A stretch of 64,000 nt of DNA from Luteibacter aegosomatissinici (GCF_023078495.1 NZ_CP095742.1:4821501-4885500), one strand, 5' to 3'. Positions 35,782 to 46,967 are shown, numbered from the stretch's first letter. Numbers and translations: made by a program. The notes: a model not told the origin generated them from the sequence alone.

Positions 35782-35876
35782 GTAGGAGCCCACCCTGTGG
35801 GCGACGCCGTTCGCGAATGAGCATCAGGCCCTGCGGCGTCATCGCGAAAGATGTCGCCCACAGGGTGGGCTCCTAC
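35782..35876. repeat. Paired REP hairpin (type I)
   Basis: GTAGGAGCCCACCCTGTGGG arms in inverted pair, just after the LacI gene and before proP, both rightward. The inner edges read GACGCCGTTCGCGA and TCGCGAAAGATGTC, the arrangement typical for this family in the window. Confidence 0.87.
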
Positions 35877-36085
35877 ATAGGGTTAACGCCGCATTTGTTA
35901 AGCTTTTCGGGATATCCAGCGTGCGCGCCATGTTTGCGCGCCTTAAGCGATGGTATCCCGCGTGTCCCCCGTGAGCGGACCGCGCCGAGCGCCGCGTTCC
36001 GCGTTGCGCATCCCTATCTCCAGGACGGTTGGTTCCGGCCACGCGTTTGCGTGCCTGCACGTCCGCGCGAACAGGAGCACACACG

Positions 36086-37576
36086 ATGCAAGGATCCGCC
36101 GGGCACGACGCCCACTTTGGTTGGTTCACCCGCCGCCGCAAACACCTCAAGCCCGATGACCTGACCATCGTCGACCAGTCGATGCTGAAGCGCGCCGTCG
36201 GCGCGGCGGCGCTCGGCAACGCCATGGAGTGGTTCGACTTCGGTGTCTACGGCTACCTCGCCGTCACGCTGGGTCATGTGTTCTTTCCGGGAAGCAACCC
36301 GACGGCGCAGGTCATCGCGACCTTCGCCACCTTCACTGTCGCCTTTCTCGTGCGTCCGATCGGTGGCCTGGTGTTTGGACCACTGGGTGATCGCTTCGGG
36401 CGCCAGCGCGTGCTCGCGGCGACCATGATCATGATGGCGCTCGGCACGTTCGCCATCGGCCTTATCCCGTCCTACGACCGCATTGGTCTGTGGGCGCCGG
36501 TACTGTTGCTCCTCGCTCGGCTACTGCAAGGTTTCTCCACCGGTGGCGAATACGGTGGCGCCGCCACATTCATCGCGGAATACTCCACCGATGCCCAACG
36601 CGGGCAGATGGGCAGCTGGCTGGAGTTCGGCACGCTCGGTGGCTACATCGCTGGTGCCGGCGTCGTCACCGCGCTCACCATGCTGCTGGGTAACGACGAC
36701 ATGCTGGCGTGGGGCTGGCGCGTGCCGTTCCTCGTGGCGGGCCCGCTTGGCCTGCTCGGCCTGTACATGCGCATGAAGCTGGAGGAGACGCCGGCCTTCA
36801 AGGCGCACGCAGAAGCCATGGAAGCCACGGGCGATGCACCTCGCATTGGCCTGATGGAGCTCGTGTCGGTGCATGGCTCGCAGCTGCTCAAGTGCATCGG
36901 CCTGGTGCTCGTCTTCAACGTCACCGACTACATGCTGCTGACCTACATGCCGAGCTACCTCACCGTGACGCTGGGCTACAGCGAAGCGAAGGGCCTGCTG
37001 CTCATCCTGATCGTCATGCTGGTGATGATGCCGTTGAACGTGCTGGGCGGCCGCTTCAGCGATCGCTTCGGCCGCCGGCCCATGATCATCGGCGCGTGCG
37101 CGGCCATGTTCGTGCTGGCCATTCCGTGCATGCTGCTGGTCGGCACCGGTAACGATGCGTGGATCTTCACCGGGCTGATGCTGCTCGGCGTGGCGTTGGT
37201 GTGCTTTACCAGCACCATGCCGTCGACCTTGCCTGCGTTGTTCTACACACCCGTGCGCTACAGCGCGCTGTCGATCGCCTTCAATGTTTCGGTATCGCTG
37301 TTCGGCGGGACCACGCCGCTGGTCACCGCGTGGCTGGTGGAACGTACGGGTGATCCGCTGGTACCTGCGTATTACCTGATGGGCGCGGCCGTGATCGGCA
37401 TCATCACCATGCTGTTCGTGACCGAAACCGCGGGCCTGCCCTTGCGCGGTTCGCCGCCCGCCGTGGCCGACCACGCGGAGGCGAAGGAGCTGCTCGCCAG
37501 TGATGCACCACTGACGGTGGATGAAGCGCTACCCGCCCTGCCGGAAGACGCCGCAAGCAATCCGACACCGGCGTAG
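36086..37576 (+). CDS. proP: ProP-type MFS transporter (proline/betaine or metabolite:H+ symporter)
   Basis: Inner-membrane symporter of 496 residues, about the length of E. coli ProP. Metabolite:H+ symporter signatures are AALGNAMEWFDFGVYGYLA in helix 1, RPIGGLVFGPLGDRFGRQRVL between helices 2 and 3, and LQGFSTGGEYGGAATFIAEY. A second MFS motif, GGRFSDRFGRRPMII, lies in the middle. The C-terminal ~45 residues are hydrophilic and acidic but do not form the clear coiled coil that E. coli ProP uses in osmosensing, so osmotic activation is doubtful. The start ATG has AGGAG eight bases upstream; an earlier ATG would add 19 unrelated residues. Confidence 0.85.
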   Translation: MQGSAGHDAHFGWFTRRRKHLKPDDLTIVDQSMLKRAVGAAALGNAMEWFDFGVYGYLAVTLGHVFFPGSNPTAQVIATFATFTVAFLVRPIGGLVFGPLGDRFGRQRVLAATMIMMALGTFAIGLIPSYDRIGLWAPVLLLLARLLQGFSTGGEYGGAATFIAEYSTDAQRGQMGSWLEFGTLGGYIAGAGVVTALTMLLGNDDMLAWGWRVPFLVAGPLGLLGLYMRMKLEETPAFKAHAEAMEATGDAPRIGLMELVSVHGSQLLKCIGLVLVFNVTDYMLLTYMPSYLTVTLGYSEAKGLLLILIVMLVMMPLNVLGGRFSDRFGRRPMIIGACAAMFVLAIPCMLLVGTGNDAWIFTGLMLLGVALVCFTSTMPSTLPALFYTPVRYSALSIAFNVSVSLFGGTTPLVTAWLVERTGDPLVPAYYLMGAAVIGIITMLFVTETAGLPLRGSPPAVADHAEAKELLASDAPLTVDEALPALPEDAASNPTPA

Positions 37577-37585
37577 CCTGCTTTT

Positions 37586-37651
37586 GTCGGAGCGCGCTTG
37601 CGCGCGATGGGTGCTTGCCGCAAGACCCATCGCGCGCAAGCGCGCTCCTAC
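37586..37651. repeat. Paired REP hairpin (type II)
   Basis: Arms GTCGGAGCGCGCTTGCGCGC and GCGCGCAAGCGCGCTCCTAC between the convergent proP and EamA genes. The left foot reads GTCG where the family consensus is GTAG. The 21-base linker includes ATGGG/CCCAT, extending the stem. Confidence 0.85.
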
Positions 37652-37661
37652 AGGGGATCGA

Positions 37662-38513
37662 TCAGCTGGCTGTCATCACTGCAATCGCGGCGATCGCGAG
37701 AGCTATGCCAACCCAGTTCACCGCGGTGAGCTTTTCGCGGAAACCCAGCGCGCCAACCAGGGTGCCCAGCACCACCACGCCAACGTTCATCGAGGCGAAC
37801 ACCAGCGACGGATCGTTCGGCATGGCCACGTGGCCTTTTACGTAGAACAGGATGTTGGCGAAGTTGAATGCGCCCAGCAGCACACCAAAGCCGATGCTGC
37901 GCGTCGTAAGCGCCACTTTGCCGGTCACCGCCCGGATTAGCGCCACGATCCAGCACAGCACCAGGGCGATGAGGAACGAACCGAGCAACCCCGCGGCGAA
38001 CGATGCACCGGCCTTCGCGACCAGCTTGAAGCAGATGTCGATCGCACCGAAGCCGGCGAACACCAGCAGGGGCGCCCACCAGCCACTCGCTTCGGCCGTG
38101 CCTTTCTGCTTCCGCCAAAGCACGCAGAGCACCGCGACTAACGCGATGCCGATACCCAGCGCCTTTTGCCCGGTAAGCACATCGCCCAGGAAGACAAAGG
38201 CGGCGAACAGCGAGACGAAAAGCGAGAGCCGCTGCGCCACATCGGTACGCACGATGCCCGCGGTGCGTACGGATTGTGCAAGCACCACGAAGATGGCGGG
38301 AAGCAGGATGCCGAGCGCGATCAGCGGCGGCCAGGTGGCTTTCGCTGCGAGCACGCCTTGCGGCGTCGCGCCCAGCAGCTGCCAGGCCAATAGCGACGCG
38401 ACCACGTAGTTGGTGGCCACGGCCTGGACGATATCGATACCCGCGCGGCGGGCAAGCTTCAGCAGGACGGAGACCGCGACGCTGAAGAGGACAGCTAGAA
38501 GGATGTAAACCAT
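37662..38513 (-). CDS. EamA-family (DMT) transporter
   Basis: Inner-membrane protein of 283 residues with ten predicted helices in two EamA repeats. Examples are LLAVLFSVAVSVLLKLARRA, PLIALGILLPAIFVVLAQSV, FGVLLGAFNFANILFYVKG and the closing VNWVGIALAIAAIAVMT. Drug/metabolite superfamily members export small metabolites; the substrate is unknown. The start is the ATG of MVYILLAVLFS, which begins the first helix; neither this nor an ATG 12 codons upstream has a clear ribosome-binding site. It reads in the same direction as the Entner-Doudoroff operon upstream of it, with a REP hairpin between. Confidence 0.85.
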   Translation of the reverse strand: MVYILLAVLFSVAVSVLLKLARRAGIDIVQAVATNYVVASLLAWQLLGATPQGVLAAKATWPPLIALGILLPAIFVVLAQSVRTAGIVRTDVAQRLSLFVSLFAAFVFLGDVLTGQKALGIGIALVAVLCVLWRKQKGTAEASGWWAPLLVFAGFGAIDICFKLVAKAGASFAAGLLGSFLIALVLCWIVALIRAVTGKVALTTRSIGFGVLLGAFNFANILFYVKGHVAMPNDPSLVFASMNVGVVVLGTLVGALGFREKLTAVNWVGIALAIAAIAVMTAS

Positions 38514-38585
38514 GGGGTCGAAACGGAGGTATACGAGGCTGCGAAGCATCGCACGAACCAGGCCCTACGTCCCCCTACCGCGCAT

Positions 38586-38679
38586 GTAGGAGCTCACCCT
38601 GTGAGCGACGCCGTCCGCCGGGAACCGCAGATCCTGCGGCGGTGAGGCGAAAGATGTCGCCCACAGGGTGGGCTCCTAC
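38586..38679. repeat. Paired REP hairpin (type I, mixed arms)
   Basis: The left arm is GTAGGAGCTCACCCTGTGAG and the right arm carries the common CCCACAGGGTGGGCTCCTAC. The left stem has a compensated base pair (GCTCAC/GTGAGC). It follows the eda stop and precedes the EamA gene. Confidence 0.84.
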
Positions 38680-38690
38680 GCTTGGGCGCC

Positions 38691-39338
38691 TTAGCGGCGC
38701 TTAAGTTGCGCGGCTTCGCGGGCCAGGGCTTCGATCGCCGCGTAGTCGCCCGCGGCGAGTTTATCGGCCGGGGTGAGCCACGAGCCGCCCACGCAGGCCA
38801 CGTTCGGCAGCGCGAGGAAATCCGGCGCGTTGGCGAGGCTGATGCCACCGGTCGGGCAGAAGGTGATCTGCGGCAGCGGGGAAGCCCACGCACCGATCAG
38901 CTTGGCGCCGCCGGCCGGGACGGCCGGGAAGAACTTCTGGAAGCGGTAGCCGCGCTCGAGCAGTTCCATGGCTTCGCTGGACGTGGCGGCGCCCGGGAGC
39001 AGCGGCAGCTCATGGTCATCCGCAGCATCGAGCAGCCGCGAGCTGCTGCCCGGCGACACGGCGAACTTCGCGCCCGCCTTGAAGGCGGCCTCGAGATCCT
39101 TGGCGGCCAGCACGGTGCCGACGCCAACGAAGGCGCCTTCGACCTCGGCGGCGATCGCGCGCACCGCGTCGAGCGCAGCCGCGGTGCGCAGCGTCACTTC
39201 AATGGCCGGCACGCCGCCGGCGACCAGTGCGCGGGCCATGCCCACGGCCTTCGAGGCATCCTCGATGATTACCACGGGGACGACCGGCGCGAGGGCCAGT
39301 GTGGCTGCGACCTTGGCCTGCTTTGCTTCGTTGCTCAT
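38691..39338 (-). CDS. eda: 2-keto-3-deoxy-6-phosphogluconate aldolase
   Basis: Class I aldolase of 215 residues that splits KDPG into pyruvate and glyceraldehyde-3-phosphate, the last step of the Entner-Doudoroff pathway. The catalytic Glu47 is in AIEVTLRT and the Schiff-base Lys135 is in [15 protein letters not shown] and VGGSWLTP form the phosphate-binding end of the barrel. It is the last gene of zwf-pgl-edd-eda, 14 bases after edd. Confidence 0.95.
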   Translation of the reverse strand: MSNEAKQAKVAATLALAPVVPVVIIEDASKAVGMARALVAGGVPAIEVTLRTAAALDAVRAIAAEVEGAFVGVGTVLAAKDLEAAFKAGAKFAVSPGSSSRLLDAADDHELPLLPGAATSSEAMELLERGYRFQKFFPAVPAGGAKLIGAWASPLPQITFCPTGGISLANAPDFLALPNVACVGGSWLTPADKLAAGDYAAIEALAREAAQLKRR

Positions 39339-39352
39339 CGTTACTCCAATGA

Positions 39353-41164
<1,812 letters not shown>

Positions 41165-41206
41165 GGCGGTGTTCTCAGGCTTTGACCGGTGGAAGCAGGG
41201 CGCCGT

Positions 41207-41905
41207 TCAGGGCGCCCAGAAGACATGGATGGGCACGCGATCCTGGGTGAGCACGGCGCGAATCGGCACGTCCTCGCCGGCTTCGGCCTTCGCGAGCAGT
41301 TCCTTCTTGTCGTTACCCTCGATATGCAGGTACAGCGTGCCCGCATCGAGCACGCGCGGCAGGGTGAGCGTGATGCGCGGCTCGCCAGCACCACCCGCTC
41401 GCATGGAGATCACGGCCTTCGTGCCGTTCGGGTCCAGCGCTTCGGCAAGGTTATCGCCACCGGGGAAGAACGACGCCGTGTGGCCATCCGGACCCATGCC
41501 CAGGATGACGACATCGAGCTTGCCCAGCGCATCGATGCGCTTGCCGACATCGCCGAGCGCGGCATCGACATCGTCCTTGTGCGCCTTGTCGAACAGCGGC
41601 ACGAAGGTGGCGGTGTGCGCTTCGTGGTGCAGGAGATGGTCGGCCACGAGCTTCGCGTTCGAGCGATCGCTATCGGTATCCACCCAGCGCTCGTCGACCA
41701 GCGTGATGGTCACCTTCGACCAGTCGATCTCCTGCTCGCACAGCACGGCGAACATCTGCTTGGGCGTACCGCCGCCGGAAACGGCGAGCGTGGCCTTGCC
41801 GCGCGCCTTGATGGCGGCGTCCAGCTTCGATGCGATATCGCGCGCCAACTTGTCGGCCAGCGTGAGCTTGTCGGCGTATTCGTTGCGGATGATTTTTGCG
41901 TTCAT
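41207..41905 (-). CDS. pgl: 6-phosphogluconolactonase
   Basis: Cytosolic lactonase of 232 residues of the DevB/SOL family that hydrolyses 6-phosphogluconolactone. Key blocks are ATLAVSGGGTPKQMFAVL, WSKVTITLVDERWVDTDSDR and LDVVILGMGPDGHTASFFPG. The start is the ATG that overlaps the zwf stop by four bases (ATGA); longer frames run into zwf. It sits between zwf and edd, matching the pathway order. Confidence 0.95.
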   Translation of the reverse strand: MNAKIIRNEYADKLTLADKLARDIASKLDAAIKARGKATLAVSGGGTPKQMFAVLCEQEIDWSKVTITLVDERWVDTDSDRSNAKLVADHLLHHEAHTATFVPLFDKAHKDDVDAALGDVGKRIDALGKLDVVILGMGPDGHTASFFPGGDNLAEALDPNGTKAVISMRAGGAGEPRITLTLPRVLDAGTLYLHIEGNDKKELLAKAEAGEDVPIRAVLTQDRVPIHVFWAP

Positions 41906-43374
41906 GCGGCGTCCTCGGCCCAGGTACGGCCATCGCGTTCGATAAGCGCCACGGCGGCGCTGGGACCCCAGGTACCTGCGGTGTACGGCTTCGGCGTATC
42001 GCCGCTTGCCTCCCAGGCGTCGAGGATGGGGCCGGCCCAGTTCCACGCCGCTTCCACTTCATCGCGACGCATGAACAGGGTCGGGTTGCCACGCACGACA
42101 TCGAGGATGAGCCGCTCGTAGGCATCGGGCTGCTGCACGCCGAACGCTGCCGCGAAGCTCATATCGAGCGGCACGTGGCGCAGGCGCAGGCCGCCCGGAC
42201 CCGGATGCTTGATCGTCAGCCACAGCTTCACGCCCTCGTCCGGCTGCAGGCGCAGCGTCAGGCGGTTGGGCAGGAGCGGGCCGCTCGCGGGATCGAAGAT
42301 CGAGTGCGGCAACGCGCGGAACGTGACCACGATCTCCGAAACGCGATTGGGAAGGCGTTTGCCGGTGCGCAGGTAAAACGGCACGCCGGCCCAGCGCCAG
42401 TTACCGATCTCCGCCTTGAGGGCGACGAAGGTTTCGGTTTTTGACTGGTCGCTGCCGAGTTCTTCGGAATAACCCGGAACGCCCTGACCTTCCGCTGCAC
42501 CGGCGCGGTACTGGCCGCGCACGGTGAGCTGGGCTGCGTTGCTCGCGTTGATGGGGCGGAGCGAACGCAGCACCTTGAGTTTTTCATCGCGCACGGCATC
42601 GGGGGCGAGCGACGACGGCGGCTCCATGGCGAGCATGCACAGGAGCTGCAGGATGTGGTTCTGGACCATGTCGCGCAGCGCGCCGGCACGATCGTAATAA
42701 CCCGCGCGGTGGCCCACGCCGACGGTTTCGGCCACGGTGATCTGCACGTGGTCGATATGCTGGGCGTTCCACAGCGGCTCGAACAGCGCGTTGCCGAAGC
42801 GCAACGCCAGCAGGTTCTGCACCGTTTCCTTACCGAGGTAATGGTCGATGCGGTAGGTCTGCGATTCGGTGAACACCTTCGCCACCGCATCGTTGATGGC
42901 GTTGGCGCTCTGCAGGTCACGGCCGATCGGCTTTTCCAGCACCACGCGCGAACCTTCGCCATTCAGGCCCAGGCTGCCGAGGCGCTGGCAGATGTCGGTG
43001 AAGATTTCCGGCGAGGTCGACAGATAGAACACGCGGATATGTTCTTTGTGCTCGGCCATCAGCGCGGCGAATTCATCCCAGCCATCGGCCTTGCGCGCAT
43101 CGAGCGAGCGGTAGCCGATCATCTGGATGAAGGCATCCAGCTGCGCGGGGGCGACATGGGAAACGCCCTTCTCGACCGCGGCACGTACCTGCTCGCGGTA
43201 ACCGGCATCGTCCAGGCCCTCGCGCGCCACGCCGATGATCCGGCTGCGCGGCTGAATCTGGCCATCGATGAACCGGTGGTACATCGCAGGAAGGAGTTTG
43301 CGCACGGCGAGATCGCCGGTGCCGCCGAAGATGACCAGATCGAAGGGTTCGACCGGGAGGGAGGAAGCGCTCAC
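41902..43374 (-). CDS. zwf: Glucose-6-phosphate 1-dehydrogenase
   Basis: NAD(P)-dependent enzyme of 490 residues that oxidises glucose-6-phosphate, feeding the Entner-Doudoroff and pentose phosphate routes. The nucleotide-binding [15 protein letters not shown] lies near residue 16, the active-site RIDHYLGKE at about 174-182, and NLLALRFGN follows. Length is as in E. coli. It is the first gene of zwf-pgl-edd-eda and diverges from the gntR-nagB-nagA group. The gap between them carries phased TACCA boxes and an AAACGTTT palindrome, so the operon is probably controlled together with GlcNAc catabolism. Confidence 0.96.
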   Translation of the reverse strand: MSASSLPVEPFDLVIFGGTGDLAVRKLLPAMYHRFIDGQIQPRSRIIGVAREGLDDAGYREQVRAAVEKGVSHVAPAQLDAFIQMIGYRSLDARKADGWDEFAALMAEHKEHIRVFYLSTSPEIFTDICQRLGSLGLNGEGSRVVLEKPIGRDLQSANAINDAVAKVFTESQTYRIDHYLGKETVQNLLALRFGNALFEPLWNAQHIDHVQITVAETVGVGHRAGYYDRAGALRDMVQNHILQLLCMLAMEPPSSLAPDAVRDEKLKVLRSLRPINASNAAQLTVRGQYRAGAAEGQGVPGYSEELGSDQSKTETFVALKAEIGNWRWAGVPFYLRTGKRLPNRVSEIVVTFRALPHSIFDPASGPLLPNRLTLRLQPDEGVKLWLTIKHPGPGGLRLRHVPLDMSFAAAFGVQQPDAYERLILDVVRGNPTLFMRRDEVEAAWNWAGPILDAWEASGDTPKPYTAGTWGPSAAVALIERDGRTWAEDAA

Positions 43375-43417
43375 GACAGTGCCTCTTGAGGGTTTGCGTC
43401 AGGGGTTCCACTCGATC

Positions 43418-43455
43418 GTACCAGTGACATACCACGGCGTACCAGCCCCGTACCA
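43418..43455. promoter_or_regulatory. Phased array of four (G/A)TACCA boxes upstream of zwf
   Basis: GTACCA, ATACCA, GTACCA and GTACCA begin 11, 10 and 11 bases apart, one per helical turn, about 45-80 bases upstream of the zwf ATG. The complement TGGTAC/TGGTAT resembles half-sites of GntR/HutC regulators of amino-sugar genes, such as DasR sites with TGGTC arms. The divergent GntR gene is the likely binder. Confidence 0.5.
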
Positions 43456-43499
43456 CTCCGTATGGCCTTCCCCTCCACGTAACCTCGTGATCACACAAC

Positions 43500-43511
43500 G
43501 GAAACGTTTTC
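43500..43511. promoter_or_regulatory. LacI-type palindrome GGAAACGTTTTC
   Basis: AAACGTTT core with matching GAAAACGTTTTC-like symmetry, midway between zwf and gntR. It shares GGAAACGTTT with a site in the glk/nagP gap, suggesting both gaps answer to the same LacI-family protein. Confidence 0.45.
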
Positions 43512-43584
43512 AGCCTGATTTAGATCGTGCAAACAACCGTTCGGTCAACCGGGGCACCGGGCCGCCTCCGGACCGCCTTGCCCC

Positions 43585-43603
43585 ACTGGTCAGGTATTGG
43601 TAT
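43585..43603. promoter_or_regulatory. Possible GntR autoregulatory site before gntR
   Basis: ACTGGTCAGGTATTGGTAT contains ACTGGTC, the left arm of DasR-type sites, and two GGTAT units in tandem. It ends ten bases before the gntR ATG, where binding would block its own expression. The match to any known consensus is partial. Confidence 0.4.
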
Positions 43604-43612
43604 CTTCGCAGG

Positions 43613-44365
43613 ATGGAACCCGCCCTCGTCGCCGAATACCAGCGCCTGCAGTCCGACCCGGCCGCCCGCTTGCCGCTGGCGTACATGCGCTTGCGCCGGG
43701 CCATCCGCAACGTGATCGAGAACGGCGAGGTGCAGGTGGGCCACGCCTTGCCGAGCGAACGTGACCTGGCCAGGGCCCTCACCCTGTCCCGGGTCACGGT
43801 GCGCAAGGCCATCGGCGGCCTGGTCGAGGATGGCCTGCTCACCCAGCGCCACGGTGCCGGCACCTTCGTTTCCGAGCGCATCGTGAAGCCGCTCTCGCGG
43901 ATGACCAGCTTCACCGAGGATCTGCGCGCCCGTGGCCTGAACCCGCGCTCGGAGTTCTTCGAGAAGGCCATCGGCGAGGTGAACCCGGAAGAGGCGATGG
44001 CGATGAACCTGTCGCCAGGCACCCAGGTGGTACGCCTGCACCGACTCCGTTATGCCGGCGATGAGCCGCTGGCGATCGAGCGCAGCGCCGTGCCGCTGGC
44101 CCTGCTGCCCGATCCGGGCCTGGTCGAGGATTCCCTGTACGAAGCGCTGGATCAGCTGGGCAACCGGCCCACCCGCGCGCTCCAGCGCCTGCGCGCCGTG
44201 GTGCTGGGTCCCGCCCAGCTCCGCCTGCTGCGCCTGCCTGTCGGCAGCGCCGGCCTGAACATCGAACGGCGCAGCTTCCTCGACGATGGACGCATCGTTG
44301 AATTCACCAACTCCTGGTACCGCGGCGATATCTACGATTTCGTGGCGGAACTGCAAAGCGACTGA
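43613..44365 (+). CDS. GntR/HutC-family transcriptional regulator (NagQ-like)
   Basis: Regulator of 250 residues. The N-terminal GntR winged helix contains LRRAIRNVIENGEVQVGHALPSERDLARAL and VTVRKAIGGLVEDGLLTQRHGAGTFV. A UTRA effector domain of the HutC/DasR type follows from about residue 95 (RMTSFTEDLRARGLNPRSEF to the final FTNSWYRGDIYDFVAEL). UTRA regulators next to nagA and nagB typically sense GlcN-6-P or GlcNAc-6-P. The start is the ATG of MEPALVAEYQRLQ; the ribosome-binding site is weak (CAGG). It reads into nagB with 15 bases between. Confidence 0.88.
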   Translation: MEPALVAEYQRLQSDPAARLPLAYMRLRRAIRNVIENGEVQVGHALPSERDLARALTLSRVTVRKAIGGLVEDGLLTQRHGAGTFVSERIVKPLSRMTSFTEDLRARGLNPRSEFFEKAIGEVNPEEAMAMNLSPGTQVVRLHRLRYAGDEPLAIERSAVPLALLPDPGLVEDSLYEALDQLGNRPTRALQRLRAVVLGPAQLRLLRLPVGSAGLNIERRSFLDDGRIVEFTNSWYRGDIYDFVAELQSD

Positions 44366-44380
44366 CCAGCCGAAGCCACC

Positions 44381-45415
44381 ATGACCCTCCAGCCGCAAGA
44401 CACCCTGATGTTCCGCGAAGCGCACGAGACCGCCGAGGTCGTCGAGCGCCAGCTTGCCCATAACGAACCGGTGATCGCCGCGCTGGCCGAGCGCCTGCGC
44501 GCGAACCCGCCGCGCATGGTCATCACCTGCGCCCGCGGCAGCTCCGATCACGCGGCCATGTACGGCAAGTACGTGTTCGAGACGCAGCTTGGCGTGGTCA
44601 CCGCATCGGCCTCGCCCTCGGTCACCTCGATCTACCACGCCGACCAGCACCTCGATGGCGCGCTGTATGTCGCCGTCTCGCAATCGGGCAAGAGCCCGGA
44701 CCTGGTCCGCAACGCCGAAGCCGCCAAGCGCTCTGGCGCCTACGTCGTAGCCCTGGTCAACGTGGTGGATTCACCGCTGGCAGCCGTCGCCGATGTCGTG
44801 GTGCCGCTGCACGCGGGCCCCGAAACGAGCGTCGCCGCGACCAAGAGCTACCTCGGCGCGCTGTTCGCCATCCTGCATATTGCCGCTCGCTGGAGCGGCA
44901 AGCAGGAGATCGCCGATGCGCTCACCGCGCTGCCCGCACAGCTGCGCCAGGGCTGGGATGCCGACTGGTCCTCGCTCACCGATGGCCTGGTCGATGCGCA
45001 CAACCTGTTCGTCGTTGGCCGTGGTTTTGGCTTCGCCGGCGCGCTCGAAGCCGCGCTGAAGTTCAAGGAAACCTGTGGCCTGCACGCCGAGGCGTTCAGC
45101 GCCGCGGAAGTGAAGCACGGCCCCATGGCGCTGGTGGGCCCGGATTTCCCGGTGCTGTTCTTCGCCCAGAATGACGACACCCTGCCGGGCGTGCTCGATG
45201 TAGCCGCCGAGTTCCGCAAGCGCGGCGCCAAGGTGTGGGTTGCCGCACCGGGCGCAACGGGCGAGGGCGTGTTGCCGCTGGTCGCCACCGCGCCGATCGC
45301 CGCGCCGCTGGTCACCGTGCAGAGCTTCTACCGCGCCACCGCGGCCCTCGCGATCAAGCGCGGCTTCAACCCCGATGTCCCGCCGCACCTCAACAAGGTG
45401 ACGGAAACCGTTTAA
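44381..45415 (+). CDS. nagB-II: SIS-domain glucosamine-6-phosphate deaminase (NagB-II)
   Basis: Cytosolic sugar isomerase of 344 residues with two SIS domains, equal to the isomerase half of GlmS without the glutaminase domain. It converts GlcN-6-P to fructose-6-P and ammonia. Motifs are RMVITCARGSSDHAAMYGKY, VAVSQSGKSPDLVRNAEAAK, ETSVAATKSYLG, the C-terminal HAEAFSAAEVKHGPMALV and the closing LNKVTETV. This non-homologous NagB-II replaces classical NagB in Shewanella and Xanthomonas nag loci. An overlapping name (AgaS) applies to related proteins acting on galactosamine-6-P, but the nagA context favours GlcN-6-P. Confidence 0.88.
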   Translation: MTLQPQDTLMFREAHETAEVVERQLAHNEPVIAALAERLRANPPRMVITCARGSSDHAAMYGKYVFETQLGVVTASASPSVTSIYHADQHLDGALYVAVSQSGKSPDLVRNAEAAKRSGAYVVALVNVVDSPLAAVADVVVPLHAGPETSVAATKSYLGALFAILHIAARWSGKQEIADALTALPAQLRQGWDADWSSLTDGLVDAHNLFVVGRGFGFAGALEAALKFKETCGLHAEAFSAAEVKHGPMALVGPDFPVLFFAQNDDTLPGVLDVAAEFRKRGAKVWVAAPGATGEGVLPLVATAPIAAPLVTVQSFYRATAALAIKRGFNPDVPPHLNKVTETV

Positions 45416-45524
45416 CCGCGAAGAGCAAACCGTAAGTAGAAGCGCGCAAGTACCGCTCATCCTCACGCTTTACCCTTGACGCTTCACCGAACGCACCCTT
45501 TAACCTGGCCACGAGATTCCACCC

Positions 45525-46673
45525 ATGACCCTCGCCCTCGTCAACGGCCGCGTGCTGACCGACAACGGCTTCCAGACCGGCTTTGCCGTGCTGGTCGATG
45601 ATGACAAGATCACCGGGCTCGCCTTGCCGTCGGATCCGCGCGTGCGCGCTGCGGAACGCCACGACCTGGGCGGGCGCACGTTGCTGCCGGGCTTTATCGA
45701 TTGCCAGGTGAACGGCGGCGGTGGCGTGCTGTTCAACGACGCACCCACGGTGGAAACGATCCGCGCGATCGGCGAGGCGCATGCGAAGTACGGCACCACG
45801 GGCTTCCTGCCCACGCTGATCAGCGACGATGCCGAGGTAATGTCGCGCGCGATCGATGCCGTGAACGCGGCGGTGGAGCAGGGCGTGCCGGGCGTGCTCG
45901 GCGTGCACCTGGAAGGCCCCTTCATCGCGCCCGAGCGCAAGGGCGTGCACGATCCGGCGAAGTTCCGTATCGCAGGCGCTGATGACATCGCGATGGTCGC
46001 CCGCCGCCACGGTGGCGTGACGCTGCTGACGCTGGCACCCGAGCGAGCAAGCGATGACGTGTTGAAGCAGCTGGTCGATAACGGCGTGATCGTCTGCGCG
46101 GGCCACACGGCAGCCGACTACGAGACGACGCGCAATGCGCTGGCGATGGGCGTGCGCGGCTTCACCCACCTGTTCAACGCGATGACACCGTTCACCAGCC
46201 GCGAGCCGGGCGTGGTGGGTGCCGCGCTGGAAGATCATGCGAGCTGGTGTGGCCTGATCGTGGATGGCCACCATGTGCATCCGGCGTCGCTGCGTGTCGC
46301 TATCGCGGCGAAGACGCGCGAGAAGATGATGCTGGTGACGGATGCGATGCCGCCGGTGGGTTCGGATAATCCGAACTTCGTGCTGAAGGGCGAGACGATC
46401 ACGGCGAAGGATGGCGTTTGCCAGACGGCGGACGGCACGCTGGCGGGTTCGGCACTCGATATGGCCTCGGCGGTGCGCAATACGATCAACATGGTGGGCG
46501 TGCCTTACGACGAGGCGGCACGCATGGCATCGACGTACCCGGCGGCCTTCCTGGGCCTGGGCGCGACGCACGGCCACATCGCCGCGGGCTTCCGCGCGGA
46601 TTTCGTGGTGCTGGACGACACCCACCACGTGGTAGAAACCTGGATCGGCGGCGAGCGCGTTTACACCGCCTGA
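45525..46673 (+). CDS. nagA: N-acetylglucosamine-6-phosphate deacetylase
   Basis: Metal-dependent amidohydrolase of 382 residues that removes acetate from GlcNAc-6-P. The N-terminal GFIDCQVNGGGG is followed by the metal-site Glu130 in HLEGPFIAPERKG, His194 in CAGHTAADY, His215 in FTHLFNAM and catalytic Asp273 in VTDAMPP. It is the last gene of gntR-nagB-nagA, 109 bases after nagB. Its product is the substrate of the enzyme encoded just upstream. Confidence 0.95.
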   Translation: MTLALVNGRVLTDNGFQTGFAVLVDDDKITGLALPSDPRVRAAERHDLGGRTLLPGFIDCQVNGGGGVLFNDAPTVETIRAIGEAHAKYGTTGFLPTLISDDAEVMSRAIDAVNAAVEQGVPGVLGVHLEGPFIAPERKGVHDPAKFRIAGADDIAMVARRHGGVTLLTLAPERASDDVLKQLVDNGVIVCAGHTAADYETTRNALAMGVRGFTHLFNAMTPFTSREPGVVGAALEDHASWCGLIVDGHHVHPASLRVAIAAKTREKMMLVTDAMPPVGSDNPNFVLKGETITAKDGVCQTADGTLAGSALDMASAVRNTINMVGVPYDEAARMASTYPAAFLGLGATHGHIAAGFRADFVVLDDTHHVVETWIGGERVYTA

Positions 46674-46704
46674 GACGGCTCGCCTCTGGCTTCGCGCTAT
46701 CGAA

Positions 46705-46798
46705 GCGGTTCATTCGCTAGCGCGAATGCGTGTTCTTAGCGGCTTGCGCCGCCTCGTGCTTGTGGGCGTGAGGCCGAGAGCCGTCGGTGCCCACCCTG
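46705..46798 (+). repeat. 94-base repeat, copy A
   Basis: Imperfect partner of the copy near 47.5 kb in opposite orientation. Identical blocks are CGGTTCATTCGCT, GCGAATGC, AGCGGCTTGCGCCGCCTCG and a 28-base block that includes GAGGCCGAGAGCCGTCGG. Two hairpins (ATTCGC/GCGAAT and GCGGC/GCCGC) are conserved while the first loop differs (TAGC versus TTAT). The repeat starts 31 bases after nagA and runs into a REP hairpin. Confidence 0.7.
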
Positions 46799-46873
46799 TG
46801 GGCGACGCCGTTCGCGACAAAGCCACAGTGCTACGTCGTCGCGAAAGATGTCGCCCACAGGGTGGGCTCCTAC
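46783..46873. repeat. Paired REP hairpin (type I), left arm fused to the 94-base repeat
   Basis: The left arm reads GTCGGTGCCCACCCTGTGGG, whose foot and first bases belong to the 94-base repeat. The right arm is the standard CCCACAGGGTGGGCTCCTAC. The 94-base repeat therefore ends in a REP-like arm. Confidence 0.8.
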
Positions 46874-46967
46874 ACGGGGTACCGCGATCGGATGAATGAC
46901 CACGCCAGGCTCGTGTGGGAGCGTGCTTGCACGCGAACAACCCACGCTGCGATGACGCCGCAACCGA

